This document shows, one piece after another, positions 47,701-54,846 of a DNA stretch of 64,000 nucleotides. Under the pieces are notes generated by a model, which made no database searches, was not told the origin of the DNA, and saw only the letters and a list, made by a program, of their open reading frames with translations. The stretch is from Pseudemcibacter aquimaris (GTDB taxonomy: Bacteria > Pseudomonadota > Alphaproteobacteria > Sphingomonadales > Emcibacteraceae). The stretch is taken from NCBI RefSeq assembly GCF_028869115.1, contig NZ_CP079800.1, positions 868,001-932,000 on the forward strand, written 5' to 3'. The position numbers and the translations under genes were made by a program. Each line of letters begins with the position of its first letter. Position 1 is the first letter of the stretch.

Positions 47701-49082
47701 GCACAACCACACCGAAAAAACGCTGCGCGATTTATACGCGCAAATCTACTGAAGAAGGCTTGGACATGGAATTCAACAGCCTTGATGCTCAGCGCGAGGC
47801 TTGTGAATCCTATATTGCCTCACAAAAACATGAAGGCTGGTTCCAGCTTCCTGATGAATATGATGATGGCGGCTTTACAGGCGGCAATATGGATCGCCCG
47901 GCCTTAAAGCGTCTGATGGACGATATCAAAAGCGGCCTGATTGATACGGTTGTTGTGTACAAGGTTGACCGCTTGTCGCGCTCCTTGGCTGATTTTGCCA
48001 AACTGATCGATCTGTTCGATGAGCACAAAGTGTCCTTTGTCTCTGTTACCCAGCAATTCAACACCACCACATCAATGGGTCGTCTAACGCTGAATATTCT
48101 ACTCAGCTTTGCCCAGTTTGAGCGTGAAGTAATTGGCGAACGCATCCGCGATAAATTGGCAGCCTCCAAACGCAAAGGCATGTGGATGGGTGGTGTCACG
48201 CCCATGGGCTATGTGGTGAAAAACCGTGAGCTTGTGATCGAGCCTGATGAGGCTGAGGGCATCCGCAAAATATTTGATCTGTTTTTGATGACCAAGTCGC
48301 CCACAGAGATGGCAAAGATGTTGCCGCGCATGGGGGTTTTAAGCAAGAAGCGTACGACTAAAAACGGACGCGTCATTGGTGGCAAGGCACTAGATAAAGG
48401 TGGCCTCTATAAGATTCTGCAAAACCCCATCTATATCGGAAAAATCAAACATAAGGACCAAATCTACGAGGGCCGCCATCCGGCCATCATTGACATGGAT
48501 ACGTGGAATAAAGTCCGCGCCATCATGAAAGAAAACACCATCAACCGAGGCGCAATCACACGCAAGAAAACCAAGGCCATTTTGATGGGGCTTTTGAAAT
48601 GCGGTGAATGTGAATGCTCTCTGGTGCCAAGCCATACCCGTAAAAAAGGCGGCAGGCTTTATCGCTATTACACCTGCGAGCACTATCGCAAAGGTATCAA
48701 CCCTGATTGCAAAGTTCGTAATGTCAGTGCCAGTGAGATGGAAGCTTTGATCCTGGCGCAGCTACAAGCCGTTTTTGCATCACCTGAAATGATCGTTGAG
48801 ACATGGCGCGAGGCATACAAAGAAGATGAAAGCGTGACTGAAACGGAAGTCCGGGACGCGCTTGGCAATATTGTACCGATCTGGAAGGAGCTTTTTCCGG
48901 CAGAGCAGCAACGTATTCTTGAGCTGATGATTGAGAAAGTCATCGTCAATTATGAATATGTCGATGTCCGTATCCGGGCAGATGGCATGCTCAGCCTTGC
49001 ACGAGAATTGGACGAACAAGAAAAGCGCCTCCAAGGAATTTCAACCAAACAATTGGAGGAGCAAGCATGGATGCACGCATAA
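47697..49082 (+). CDS. Large serine recombinase (resolvase/recombinase family)
   Basis: 461 aa. N-terminal resolvase domain with catalytic serine in IYTRKSTEEG and the Arg-rich KVDRLSRSLADFAKL segment. Then a Recombinase domain (GGKALDKGGLYKILQNPIYIGKIKHKDQIYEGRHPAI without break) and a zinc-ribbon with LLKCGECECSLVPS and YTCEHYRKGINPDC. It is shorter than many large serine integrases, ending soon after the zinc-ribbon coiled-coil. Probably the prophage integrase. TTG start at 47697 after AAGGAGG. Confidence 0.9.
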   Translation: MSTTTPKKRCAIYTRKSTEEGLDMEFNSLDAQREACESYIASQKHEGWFQLPDEYDDGGFTGGNMDRPALKRLMDDIKSGLIDTVVVYKVDRLSRSLADFAKLIDLFDEHKVSFVSVTQQFNTTTSMGRLTLNILLSFAQFEREVIGERIRDKLAASKRKGMWMGGVTPMGYVVKNRELVIEPDEAEGIRKIFDLFLMTKSPTEMAKMLPRMGVLSKKRTTKNGRVIGGKALDKGGLYKILQNPIYIGKIKHKDQIYEGRHPAIIDMDTWNKVRAIMKENTINRGAITRKKTKAILMGLLKCGECECSLVPSHTRKKGGRLYRYYTCEHYRKGINPDCKVRNVSASEMEALILAQLQAVFASPEMIVETWREAYKEDESVTETEVRDALGNIVPIWKELFPAEQQRILELMIEKVIVNYEYVDVRIRADGMLSLARELDEQEKRLQGISTKQLEEQAWMHA

Positions 49083-49477
49083 AAATGATGGAAGGCAATG
49101 TGATCTCGGTTCGGGTGCCGATAAAAATCAAACGCTACGGCGGCAAAAAACTGATTTTATTTCCTGAAGGTGCTCATATGACTGCACCGCAGGAAGATTC
49201 GAAACCCGACGAGACGCTCGTTAGAGCCTTGGCCAAAGCCTATTACTGGCAGAACCTGATTGATACCGGGCGCTATAAATCCATCGATGACATGTCGCGC
49301 CAGCGCAAAATCAATTCCTCTTATATGTCGCGGATACTGCGCCTCAATCAACTCGCCCCCCAGATTAAAAAAGCCATCTTGGATGGTACGCAACCACGCC
49401 AGTTAAGTCTGCAGGATATGCAAACCCCATTTCCCGATATTTGGGATGAGCAATTAAAGCATTTTGGATTTGCCTAA
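49067..49477 (+). CDS. KorB/ParB-like helix-turn-helix protein
   Basis: 136 aa. The central part KSIDDMSRQRKINSSYMSRILRLNQLAPQIKKAIL without gaps in pattern resembles the DNA-binding helix-turn-helix of the ParB/KorB fold. The N-terminus has a short basic beta part. It overlaps the recombinase gene end by 16 bases, and this protein is a typical companion of recombinase/DUF2924 modules. A 20-base perfect palindrome follows its stop and could be its binding site (inference). Confidence 0.72.
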   Translation: MDARIKMMEGNVISVRVPIKIKRYGGKKLILFPEGAHMTAPQEDSKPDETLVRALAKAYYWQNLIDTGRYKSIDDMSRQRKINSSYMSRILRLNQLAPQIKKAILDGTQPRQLSLQDMQTPFPDIWDEQLKHFGFA

Positions 49478-49483
49478 TCTCCC

Positions 49484-49503
49484 TTCGGTGAAATTTCACC
49501 GAA
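49484..49503. promoter_or_regulatory. 20-base perfect palindrome
   Basis: TTCGGTGAAATTTCACCGAA, seven bases after the HTH gene stop. Candidate operator, or a weak hairpin in the transcript. No second copy seen nearby. Confidence 0.6.
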
Positions 49504-49540
49504 CACTCTGAAATTTTTTTCAAAAAAATTCGCACCCACC

Positions 49541-49567
49541 AAAGCCCCGCCTGTCGGGGCTTTTTTT
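49541..49567 (+). terminator. Terminator after recombinase module
   Basis: AAAGCCCCG and CGGGGCTTT around CCTGT, followed by further T. It separates the recombinase operon from the sigma-like gene. Confidence 0.88.
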
Positions 49568-49614
49568 GTTTTTTGCAGCGCTTTGAATAGCCCGTCTCAC
49601 CGGGCCTCCAGTGA

Positions 49615-49675
49615 GTTTTCGCCAGTCCCAGTTGACCCGCCCGCGTGGCGGCTAACCGCAACTGGAGACGAAAAC
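49615..49675 (+). promoter_or_regulatory. Long hairpin in the leader of the sigma-like gene
   Basis: GTTTTCG and CCAGTTG on the left pair with CAACTGG and CGAAAAC on the right, with an inner CCGCC-CGCGT-GGCGG hairpin. It ends one base before the ATG, so it could mask the ribosome site. Confidence 0.55.
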
Positions 49676-49676
49676 C

Positions 49677-50225
49677 ATGAGCAAAAACAACTATGAAGGA
49701 ATCCATCCTTATGTCGTAAACCAAGTCCGTTATCACGCACGCAGCCTGATGCGGCACTCCGCCATTCATGGCGTAGAAGTCGAGGACCTAGAGCAAGAGC
49801 TGATGCTGGATTATCTATCCCGCAAGCAGGCTTATGATCCTGAAAAAGCAAAATGGTCGACCTTTGCTGATCGCATCCTCAACCACAAATGCGCCAGCCT
49901 GATTGAGGCCGCCCGCGCCCAAAAGCGTGGGTCCGGCATCAGTGATTTTTCACTTGATGCATGGCTAGAGGATAAGGACGGCGAAGACAACGCCTTGCCT
50001 GATCCCGCAACCGAAGACCTGACCAGCCGCGACCTACAAATTGACCTTGAACAGGCCGTTCAGCAGATGCCGCCGCATCTGGTGTTGCTGCTGGTTGATC
50101 TGCGGACGCTCAGCATCAGTGAAATCTCACGCAAAACCAAAACCCCACGCTCGACCCTCTACGGGACGCTGTCCGAACTTCGCGGATCGCTGAAGGAGCG
50201 TGGCTTTGCGGAATATCTGCACTGA
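49677..50225 (+). CDS. Phage sigma-70-like factor
   Basis: 182 aa. Region 2-like segment VEDLEQELMLDYLSRKQAYDPEKAKWSTFADRILNHKC without break, and a C-terminal helix-turn-helix like region 4 (LSISEISRKTKTPRSTLYGTLSELRGSLKE). Similar small sigma-like proteins are found in alphaproteobacterial prophages. It may direct host RNA polymerase to phage promoters; the two-block repeats at 46973 and 50230 are candidates (inference). No anti-sigma gene is visible beside it. Confidence 0.75.
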   Translation: MSKNNYEGIHPYVVNQVRYHARSLMRHSAIHGVEVEDLEQELMLDYLSRKQAYDPEKAKWSTFADRILNHKCASLIEAARAQKRGSGISDFSLDAWLEDKDGEDNALPDPATEDLTSRDLQIDLEQAVQQMPPHLVLLLVDLRTLSISEISRKTKTPRSTLYGTLSELRGSLKERGFAEYLH

Positions 50226-50229
50226 GCCG

Positions 50230-50269
50230 CCGACAGTTTTTGAGCCCTCTCGGTAAGTAACTCTTTGAA
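50230..50269 (+). promoter_or_regulatory. 40-bp two-block repeat, copy 2 (putative phage promoter)
   Basis: CCGACAGTTTT, 12 variable bases, GTAAGTAACTC, TTTGAA. It matches copy 1 at all 11+11 block positions and with the same spacing. A structured leader begins 14 bases downstream, where a transcript would start. Confidence 0.6.
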
Positions 50270-50282
50270 GGCAAGAAAACAT

Positions 50283-50394
50283 GCCGGGTTCTCGCGGAAA
50301 TACAAGACCCCACAAGGAAATACCGCGACCGCTTTGCTCTTTGGGCGGCGTCAGAACCCGGCAGCCGAAACGACATGACCAAAGAGCAATTTTT
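50283..50394 (+). ncRNA. Structured leader: crossing stems and terminator-like arm
   Basis: Stem 1: GCCGGGTTCT (50283-50292) with AGAACCCGGC (50353-50362), perfect 10 bp. Stem 2: TTGCTCTTTGG (50334-50344) with CCAAAGAGCAA (50379-50389), perfect 11 bp, followed by T5. They cross, so they form either a pseudoknot or two alternative states, one terminator-like. Inside stem 1, CGCGG/CCGCG adds a hairpin. Coding starts only at 50419. Confidence 0.5.
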
Positions 50395-50418
50395 AACCCA
50401 CGAAATCAAGGAGGTTTT

Positions 50419-50712
50419 ATGTTTAAGCTATCGTTACAAAAGCTGATTAAAGACAGCTACTACGCCAAACATGTTCCGGCATTTATTCAAATTCCAGAAC
50501 TTGGTGCTATTCCTGAAGACACCACCAAACCTATCCATGAGGCAACGCTGGATGATCTGGCCTTTGCCGCACAGGCTTTGGATAAAGAACAAAGCGCCAT
50601 TTACAAGCGCTTGTCTGCCATCCGTGAGCTTTATACGGAAGCACGTTCCAAAGGCGCATTAGGCGCTGAAAATATTGTGGATGCACTCTCCCGCAAAGGA
50701 GGTGCCCAATGA
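50419..50712 (+). CDS. Small phage protein, helical
   Basis: 97 aa, helical and charged, with DLAFAAQALDKEQSAIYKRLSAIRELYTEARSKGALGAENIVDAL without break. Family not recognised; the position before a Sak4-like ATPase fits small replication-module accessory proteins. GGAGG upstream of the ATG. Overlaps the next gene by four bases (ATGA). Confidence 0.65.
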   Translation: MFKLSLQKLIKDSYYAKHVPAFIQIPELGAIPEDTTKPIHEATLDDLAFAAQALDKEQSAIYKRLSAIRELYTEARSKGALGAENIVDALSRKGGAQ

Positions 50713-51623
50713 GCCTTCCTATCATCTCAGCCGATGAACGCTTGAAAGAAACCAAGGGCATTAAAGGATGCATCTTCGGTAAAAGCGGTATCGGCAAAAC
50801 ATCACTGCTCTGGACGCTTCCTGCAGAAAAGACGCTGTTCTTTGATCTTGAGGCTGGTGATCTGGCCATCGAAGGTTGGCAAGGCGATACCATCCGTCTG
50901 CGCACATGGCAGGACTGCCGTGATATTGCAGCCTTTATTGGCGGCCCAAACCCGGCCTTGCGTGATGAGCAGCCATACAGCCAAGCCCATTATGATGCCG
51001 TCACGGCCAAGTATGGTGATGCCAATAATCCAAATAATAGTGCGCTAGATAAATACGACACGATCTTCATCGACAGTATCACCGTTGCCGGACGCTTGTG
51101 TTTCAACTGGTGCAAGGGACAGCCACAGGCATTTTCTGACAAAACAGGCAAGCCTGATACGCGAGGTGCTTACGGCCTGCATGGTCAGGAAATGATCGCG
51201 TGGCTTACACATCTCCAACACACACGCGGCAAGAATATCTGGTTTGTCGGCATCTTGGACGAAAAGATCGATGACTTTAATCGCCGTTTCTTCCAGCCAC
51301 AAATTGAAGGCAGCAAAACTGCGTTAGAGCTTCCCGGTATTGTCGATCAGGTCATCACTATGACCGAGATGACAAGCCCCGAAGGCAAGTCATTCCGCGC
51401 CTTTATCTGCCACACCATCAATGATGCCGGATATCCGGCCAAGGATCGTTCCGGTCGTCTTGATCTAATGGAAGAACCCCATCTTGGCCGCCTCATGCAG
51501 AAAATTGCGGGCAAAGCCAAGCCTGTTGCCGAACGCCTCACGTTCTCAATTGAACAAGACGCGCCTGCCAGCAGCACCCCTGATTCCCAACACAACAACG
51601 AAACACAAGGAGGCCAAGAATGA
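50709..51623 (+). CDS. Sak4-like phage recombination ATPase (RecA-fold)
   Basis: 304 aa. Walker A FGKSGIGKTSLLW near residue 25, Walker B-like YDTIFIDSITVAGRL around 120. Length and layout fit the AAA_24/phage nucleotide-binding family that includes Sak4 single-strand annealing/recombination proteins. The downstream ssDNA-binding-like gene supports a recombination role. Polar C-terminal tail. Overlaps the following gene by four bases. Confidence 0.8.
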   Translation: MSLPIISADERLKETKGIKGCIFGKSGIGKTSLLWTLPAEKTLFFDLEAGDLAIEGWQGDTIRLRTWQDCRDIAAFIGGPNPALRDEQPYSQAHYDAVTAKYGDANNPNNSALDKYDTIFIDSITVAGRLCFNWCKGQPQAFSDKTGKPDTRGAYGLHGQEMIAWLTHLQHTRGKNIWFVGILDEKIDDFNRRFFQPQIEGSKTALELPGIVDQVITMTEMTSPEGKSFRAFICHTINDAGYPAKDRSGRLDLMEEPHLGRLMQKIAGKAKPVAERLTFSIEQDAPASSTPDSQHNNETQGGQE

Positions 51624-52210
51624 GTTGGAACGATTTTAATAGTGCAGATGATCAAAGCGGATTTGATGTCATCCCAAAAGGAACGCTGGCTAAGGTCCGT
51701 ATGACCATTAAGCCCGGCGGTCATGATGATGCATCACAAGGCTGGACGGGTGGCTGGGCCACGCGCAGTAATACCACAAGTGCGGTCTATTTGAACTGCG
51801 AGTTTGTGGTGCTGGAAGGCAAATATGCTCGCCGCAAAATCTGGAGCCTAATTGGACTGTACAGCGCCAAAGGTCCGGACTGGGCCAATATTGGTCGCGC
51901 CTTCATCAAAGGGATTTTGAACTCCTCTCGCGGCGTGTCCAACAAGGATAATACGCCAGCTGCCCAGAATGCCCGCCGTATCAACGGCCTTGGTGATCTG
52001 GATGGTGTCGAGTTTGCCGCCCGGATTGATATTGAGAAAGACCAGAACGGTGACGACAAGAACGTCATCAAATTGGCTATTACACCGGACAACAAGGAAT
52101 ACGCCTCTATCATGGGCGCTGTATCCGGAGCAGCTTCTGCGCCTCAGCCCAATAGTGATCAGCCCGCATCTGCGGGCTCGAGAAGCAACCTGCCGTCATG
52201 GGCGCAATGA
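51620..52210 (+). CDS. Phage ssDNA-binding-like protein
   Basis: 196 aa. Begins MSWNDFNSADDQSGFDVIPKGT, with strands carrying AVYLNCEFVVLEGKYARRKIW, then IDIEKDQNGDDKNVIKLAI and a Pro/Ser/Gln-rich tail ending RSNLPSWAQ. The OB-like layout and flexible C-terminus resemble DUF669/ssDNA-binding proteins paired with Sak4-type ATPases. Not a classic SSB by sequence. Confidence 0.7.
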   Translation: MSWNDFNSADDQSGFDVIPKGTLAKVRMTIKPGGHDDASQGWTGGWATRSNTTSAVYLNCEFVVLEGKYARRKIWSLIGLYSAKGPDWANIGRAFIKGILNSSRGVSNKDNTPAAQNARRINGLGDLDGVEFAARIDIEKDQNGDDKNVIKLAITPDNKEYASIMGAVSGAASAPQPNSDQPASAGSRSNLPSWAQ

Positions 52211-52222
52211 TAAGGGGGCGGC

Positions 52223-53887
52223 ATGTTACTCAGACCAAGACAAAAGGAGCTCGTCTCCAAGACTGTTGATGCGCTTTACACCCACGGCAACACGCTAGCG
52301 GTCGCACCAACAGGTGCAGGCAAGACGATCATGCTATCAGCAGTGCTGGGACGCATGTTTGACCGCGATATTGAGCGTGCCTGCGTGCTTGCTCACCGTG
52401 ATGAGCTGACCTTTCAAAATGAAGGCAAGTTCAAGCGCGTAAACCCATCCATTTCCACCAGTATTTTTAATGCGAATGAGAAAAGCTGGGATGGCCAAGT
52501 GGCCTTTGCCATGGTGCAAACCCTCTCGCGGGAGAGCAATCTGCGCTCATTGCCGTCGCTGGATGCATTGGTGATTGATGAAGCCCATCACGCCCGGGCC
52601 GACAGCTACATGCGGGTGATTGAACACGCTCAAAACATCAATCCAAACATGAAGCTGCTGGGCATGACCGCCACGCCTAACCGTGGTGATAAAAAAGGTC
52701 TGCGCCCGATCTTCTCCAACGTGTCGGACCAGATCACGGTCAAAGAGCTGATCGCTTCCGGTCACCTTGTGCCGCCACGCACCTTTGTCATGAATGTCGG
52801 CGTTCAGGAAGAGCTGAGTAAAGTCCGTAAAACCGCCCTTGATTATGATATGAGCGCGGTTGCCGACATCATGAACACGCGCCCGATCAATGATGCGGTG
52901 GTTCAGCACTGGAAAGAAAAAGCCGGAGACCGTCAAACCGTCGTATTCTGCTCGACCGTTGAGCATGCGCGGGATGTTATGGCCAGCTTTATCAGCGCTG
53001 GCATTGCCACAGGCATGATCTGGGGTGATATGAGCGAAACAGATCGCTCTGATACCTTGGCAGCTTACGGCAAAGGCGATCTGCAAGTCATTGTGAATGT
53101 CGCGGTACTGACTGAAGGCTGGGACCACCCGCCAACATCCTGCATCGTTTTGCTGCGCCCTAGCTCTTACAAATCCACCATGATCCAGATGATCGGTCGT
53201 GGTTTGCGAACGGTCGACCCGGCTGAGTTTCCCGGCATCATCAAAAAAGACTGTGTTGTGCTCGACTTTGGCACATCGACACTGATGCATGGCTCGCTGG
53301 AACAAGAAGTCCAGCTGGATGATCAGTTTATTGAAGGTGATGCGCCCTATAAAGACTGCCCGGAATGCGGCGCTGATGTGCCGCTCGCCAGTAAGGAATG
53401 TCCGTTATGTGGCTATATCTGGGAAGGCCAGCCCGAGGCTGATACCACACAGACCGCCGATTTCCACATGACGGAGATCGACATCCTCAAACGCTCCAGC
53501 TTCCTTTGGTGCGATTTACGCGGCGATGATCAGTATTTCATTGCAACCGGCTTTGAAGCTTGGGGCGGTGTCTTTTACCGTGACGGCGAATGGTACGCCG
53601 TTGGTGGCCGCAAAAACCATGCGGTTAAGCTCTTGGCTGCGGGTGAGCGCATTGTGTGCTTCGCTGCTGCCGATGACTGGATCAACCTGTTTGAAACCGA
53701 GAGCGCTGCTCACAAAACCAAGAACTGGTTGCACCAGCCTGCTACCGAAAAACAGCTGCGTCATCTCCCTCCTGAATATCGCAATGATTACAGCCTGACC
53801 CGTTACAAGGCATCCGCGCTGATGACCATGCGGTTTAACAACACGGCCATCCGTCAGGTCATTGAAAACGGGAGGATCGCCGCATGA
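52223..53887 (+). CDS. DEAD/DEAH-box (SF2) helicase
   Basis: 554 aa. Motif I LAVAPTGAGKTIML, motif II LVIDEAHHARADS, motif III GMTATPNRGD, and motif VI QMIGRGLRTVDP; a zinc-ribbon-like CPECGADVPLASKECPLCGY follows the helicase core (about 375-400). The C-terminal about 150 residues are an extra domain without a clear match. ATP-dependent unwinding in phage replication or recombination is likely. GGGGCGG upstream may act as ribosome site. Confidence 0.88.
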   Translation: MLLRPRQKELVSKTVDALYTHGNTLAVAPTGAGKTIMLSAVLGRMFDRDIERACVLAHRDELTFQNEGKFKRVNPSISTSIFNANEKSWDGQVAFAMVQTLSRESNLRSLPSLDALVIDEAHHARADSYMRVIEHAQNINPNMKLLGMTATPNRGDKKGLRPIFSNVSDQITVKELIASGHLVPPRTFVMNVGVQEELSKVRKTALDYDMSAVADIMNTRPINDAVVQHWKEKAGDRQTVVFCSTVEHARDVMASFISAGIATGMIWGDMSETDRSDTLAAYGKGDLQVIVNVAVLTEGWDHPPTSCIVLLRPSSYKSTMIQMIGRGLRTVDPAEFPGIIKKDCVVLDFGTSTLMHGSLEQEVQLDDQFIEGDAPYKDCPECGADVPLASKECPLCGYIWEGQPEADTTQTADFHMTEIDILKRSSFLWCDLRGDDQYFIATGFEAWGGVFYRDGEWYAVGGRKNHAVKLLAAGERIVCFAAADDWINLFETESAAHKTKNWLHQPATEKQLRHLPPEYRNDYSLTRYKASALMTMRFNNTAIRQVIENGRIAA

Positions 53888-54078
53888 TTGATCCCACCGA
53901 TTTTGAACGTGATTGCATGAATAAGGCTCTGCGCCCTCTTGGCGAATATGTCGCCGAGATTGGTACTGGCAAAGCCTTCCAAGATTTAACCCGTGAGCAG
54001 GTCCTAACGCTGATCGAAGTCGTTGTGACCGCTTACATGGACGAGCTTTCCAAAGGCTCGGAGGAGATTCCGTTTTAG
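53884..54078 (+). CDS. Small phage protein (DUF6511-like)
   Basis: 64 aa, acidic. Starts MIDPTDFERDCMNKALRPLGE and carries LTREQVLTLIEVVVTAYMDE. The same small protein is often found between helicase and nuclease genes in alphaproteobacterial prophages. Four-base overlap with the helicase gene, and the next gene begins directly after its stop. Function unknown. Confidence 0.6.
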   Translation: MIDPTDFERDCMNKALRPLGEYVAEIGTGKAFQDLTREQVLTLIEVVVTAYMDELSKGSEEIPF

Positions 54079-54846
54079 ATGCTTGATTTTAATCACAGGC
54101 CCAGTTTTACAGAGCGTGTGTCTGAATTGATTGATCAGGCACTGTGCGCGGAACATAAAGCCCAGCCAGAACGCGATTATCTGGGGGCTTCCCGCCTCGG
54201 GGAAAACTGTAGCCGTAAATTACAATACGAATATACCAACACGCCCAAAGACGAAGGTTTTTCCGGCCAGACCTTACGGATATTTGCCGCAGGACATGTG
54301 TTTGAAGATCTGGCCATTCGCTGGCTACGTCTTGCCGGGTTTGAGCTCTTCACTGAGAAACCGAATGGCTATCAATTCGGGTTCTCGGTCGCCGATGGCC
54401 GCATCCGTGGACATGTTGACGGCATTATTAATGGCGCACCCGAGGCGCTGGGCCTCACATTCCCGATGCTTTGGGAGTGTAAGTCGCTCAATGCCAAGTC
54501 ATGGAAAGACACCGTTAAGCGCGGCGTTGCCAAATCAAAACCTGTCTATGCAGCGCAGATGGCCACCTACCAAGCCTATATGGAAGGCAGTGTGCCGGGC
54601 ATTAGCAAAAACCCGGCGCTATTTACAGCCATTAATAAAGATACGGCAGAGCTGCATTTTGAGCTTGTTCCTTTTGATGCGAGCCTTGCTCAAAAGGTCA
54701 GTGATCGTGCGGTTACCATCTTAAAAGCAGCCGATTCTGGTGAGTTACTGCCGCGCCATACCGCTGATCCTGAACATTTTGAATGTCGTTTCTGTGCCTA
54801 CCGCAACCGTTGTTGGGACCAACTCGTTGGGGAGGTGTCTGCATGA
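54079..54846 (+). CDS. Cas4/RecB-like PD-(D/E)XK nuclease with iron-sulfur cysteines
   Basis: 255 aa. C44 in GENCSRKLQ plus three C-terminal cysteines in FECRFCAYRNRCW form the four-Cys iron-sulfur pattern of Cas4/AddB-type nucleases. The active site has GHVDGIING (Asp) and LWECKSLNAKSW (Glu-x-Lys). Likely a DNA exonuclease in phage recombination; there are no cas genes or CRISPR arrays nearby. It overlaps the primase-helicase start by four bases. Confidence 0.83.
   Translation: MLDFNHRPSFTERVSELIDQALCAEHKAQPERDYLGASRLGENCSRKLQYEYTNTPKDEGFSGQTLRIFAAGHVFEDLAIRWLRLAGFELFTEKPNGYQFGFSVADGRIRGHVDGIINGAPEALGLTFPMLWECKSLNAKSWKDTVKRGVAKSKPVYAAQMATYQAYMEGSVPGISKNPALFTAINKDTAELHFELVPFDASLAQKVSDRAVTILKAADSGELLPRHTADPEHFECRFCAYRNRCWDQLVGEVSA

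Noticed and set aside
50281-50418. Open frame upstream of the 97 aa phage protein
   Set aside because: The stretch is full of inverted repeats and lacks a ribosome site before 50281; the clear GGAGG lies before 50419.
52547-53305. 252-codon minus-strand frame inside the helicase gene
   Set aside because: Antisense to a clear helicase with intact motifs; His-rich low-sense translation and no ribosome site.
54079-54846. Cas4-like nuclease as sign of a CRISPR locus
   Set aside because: No repeat-spacer array and no other cas gene in the window; Cas4-like nucleases are common in phage recombination modules.
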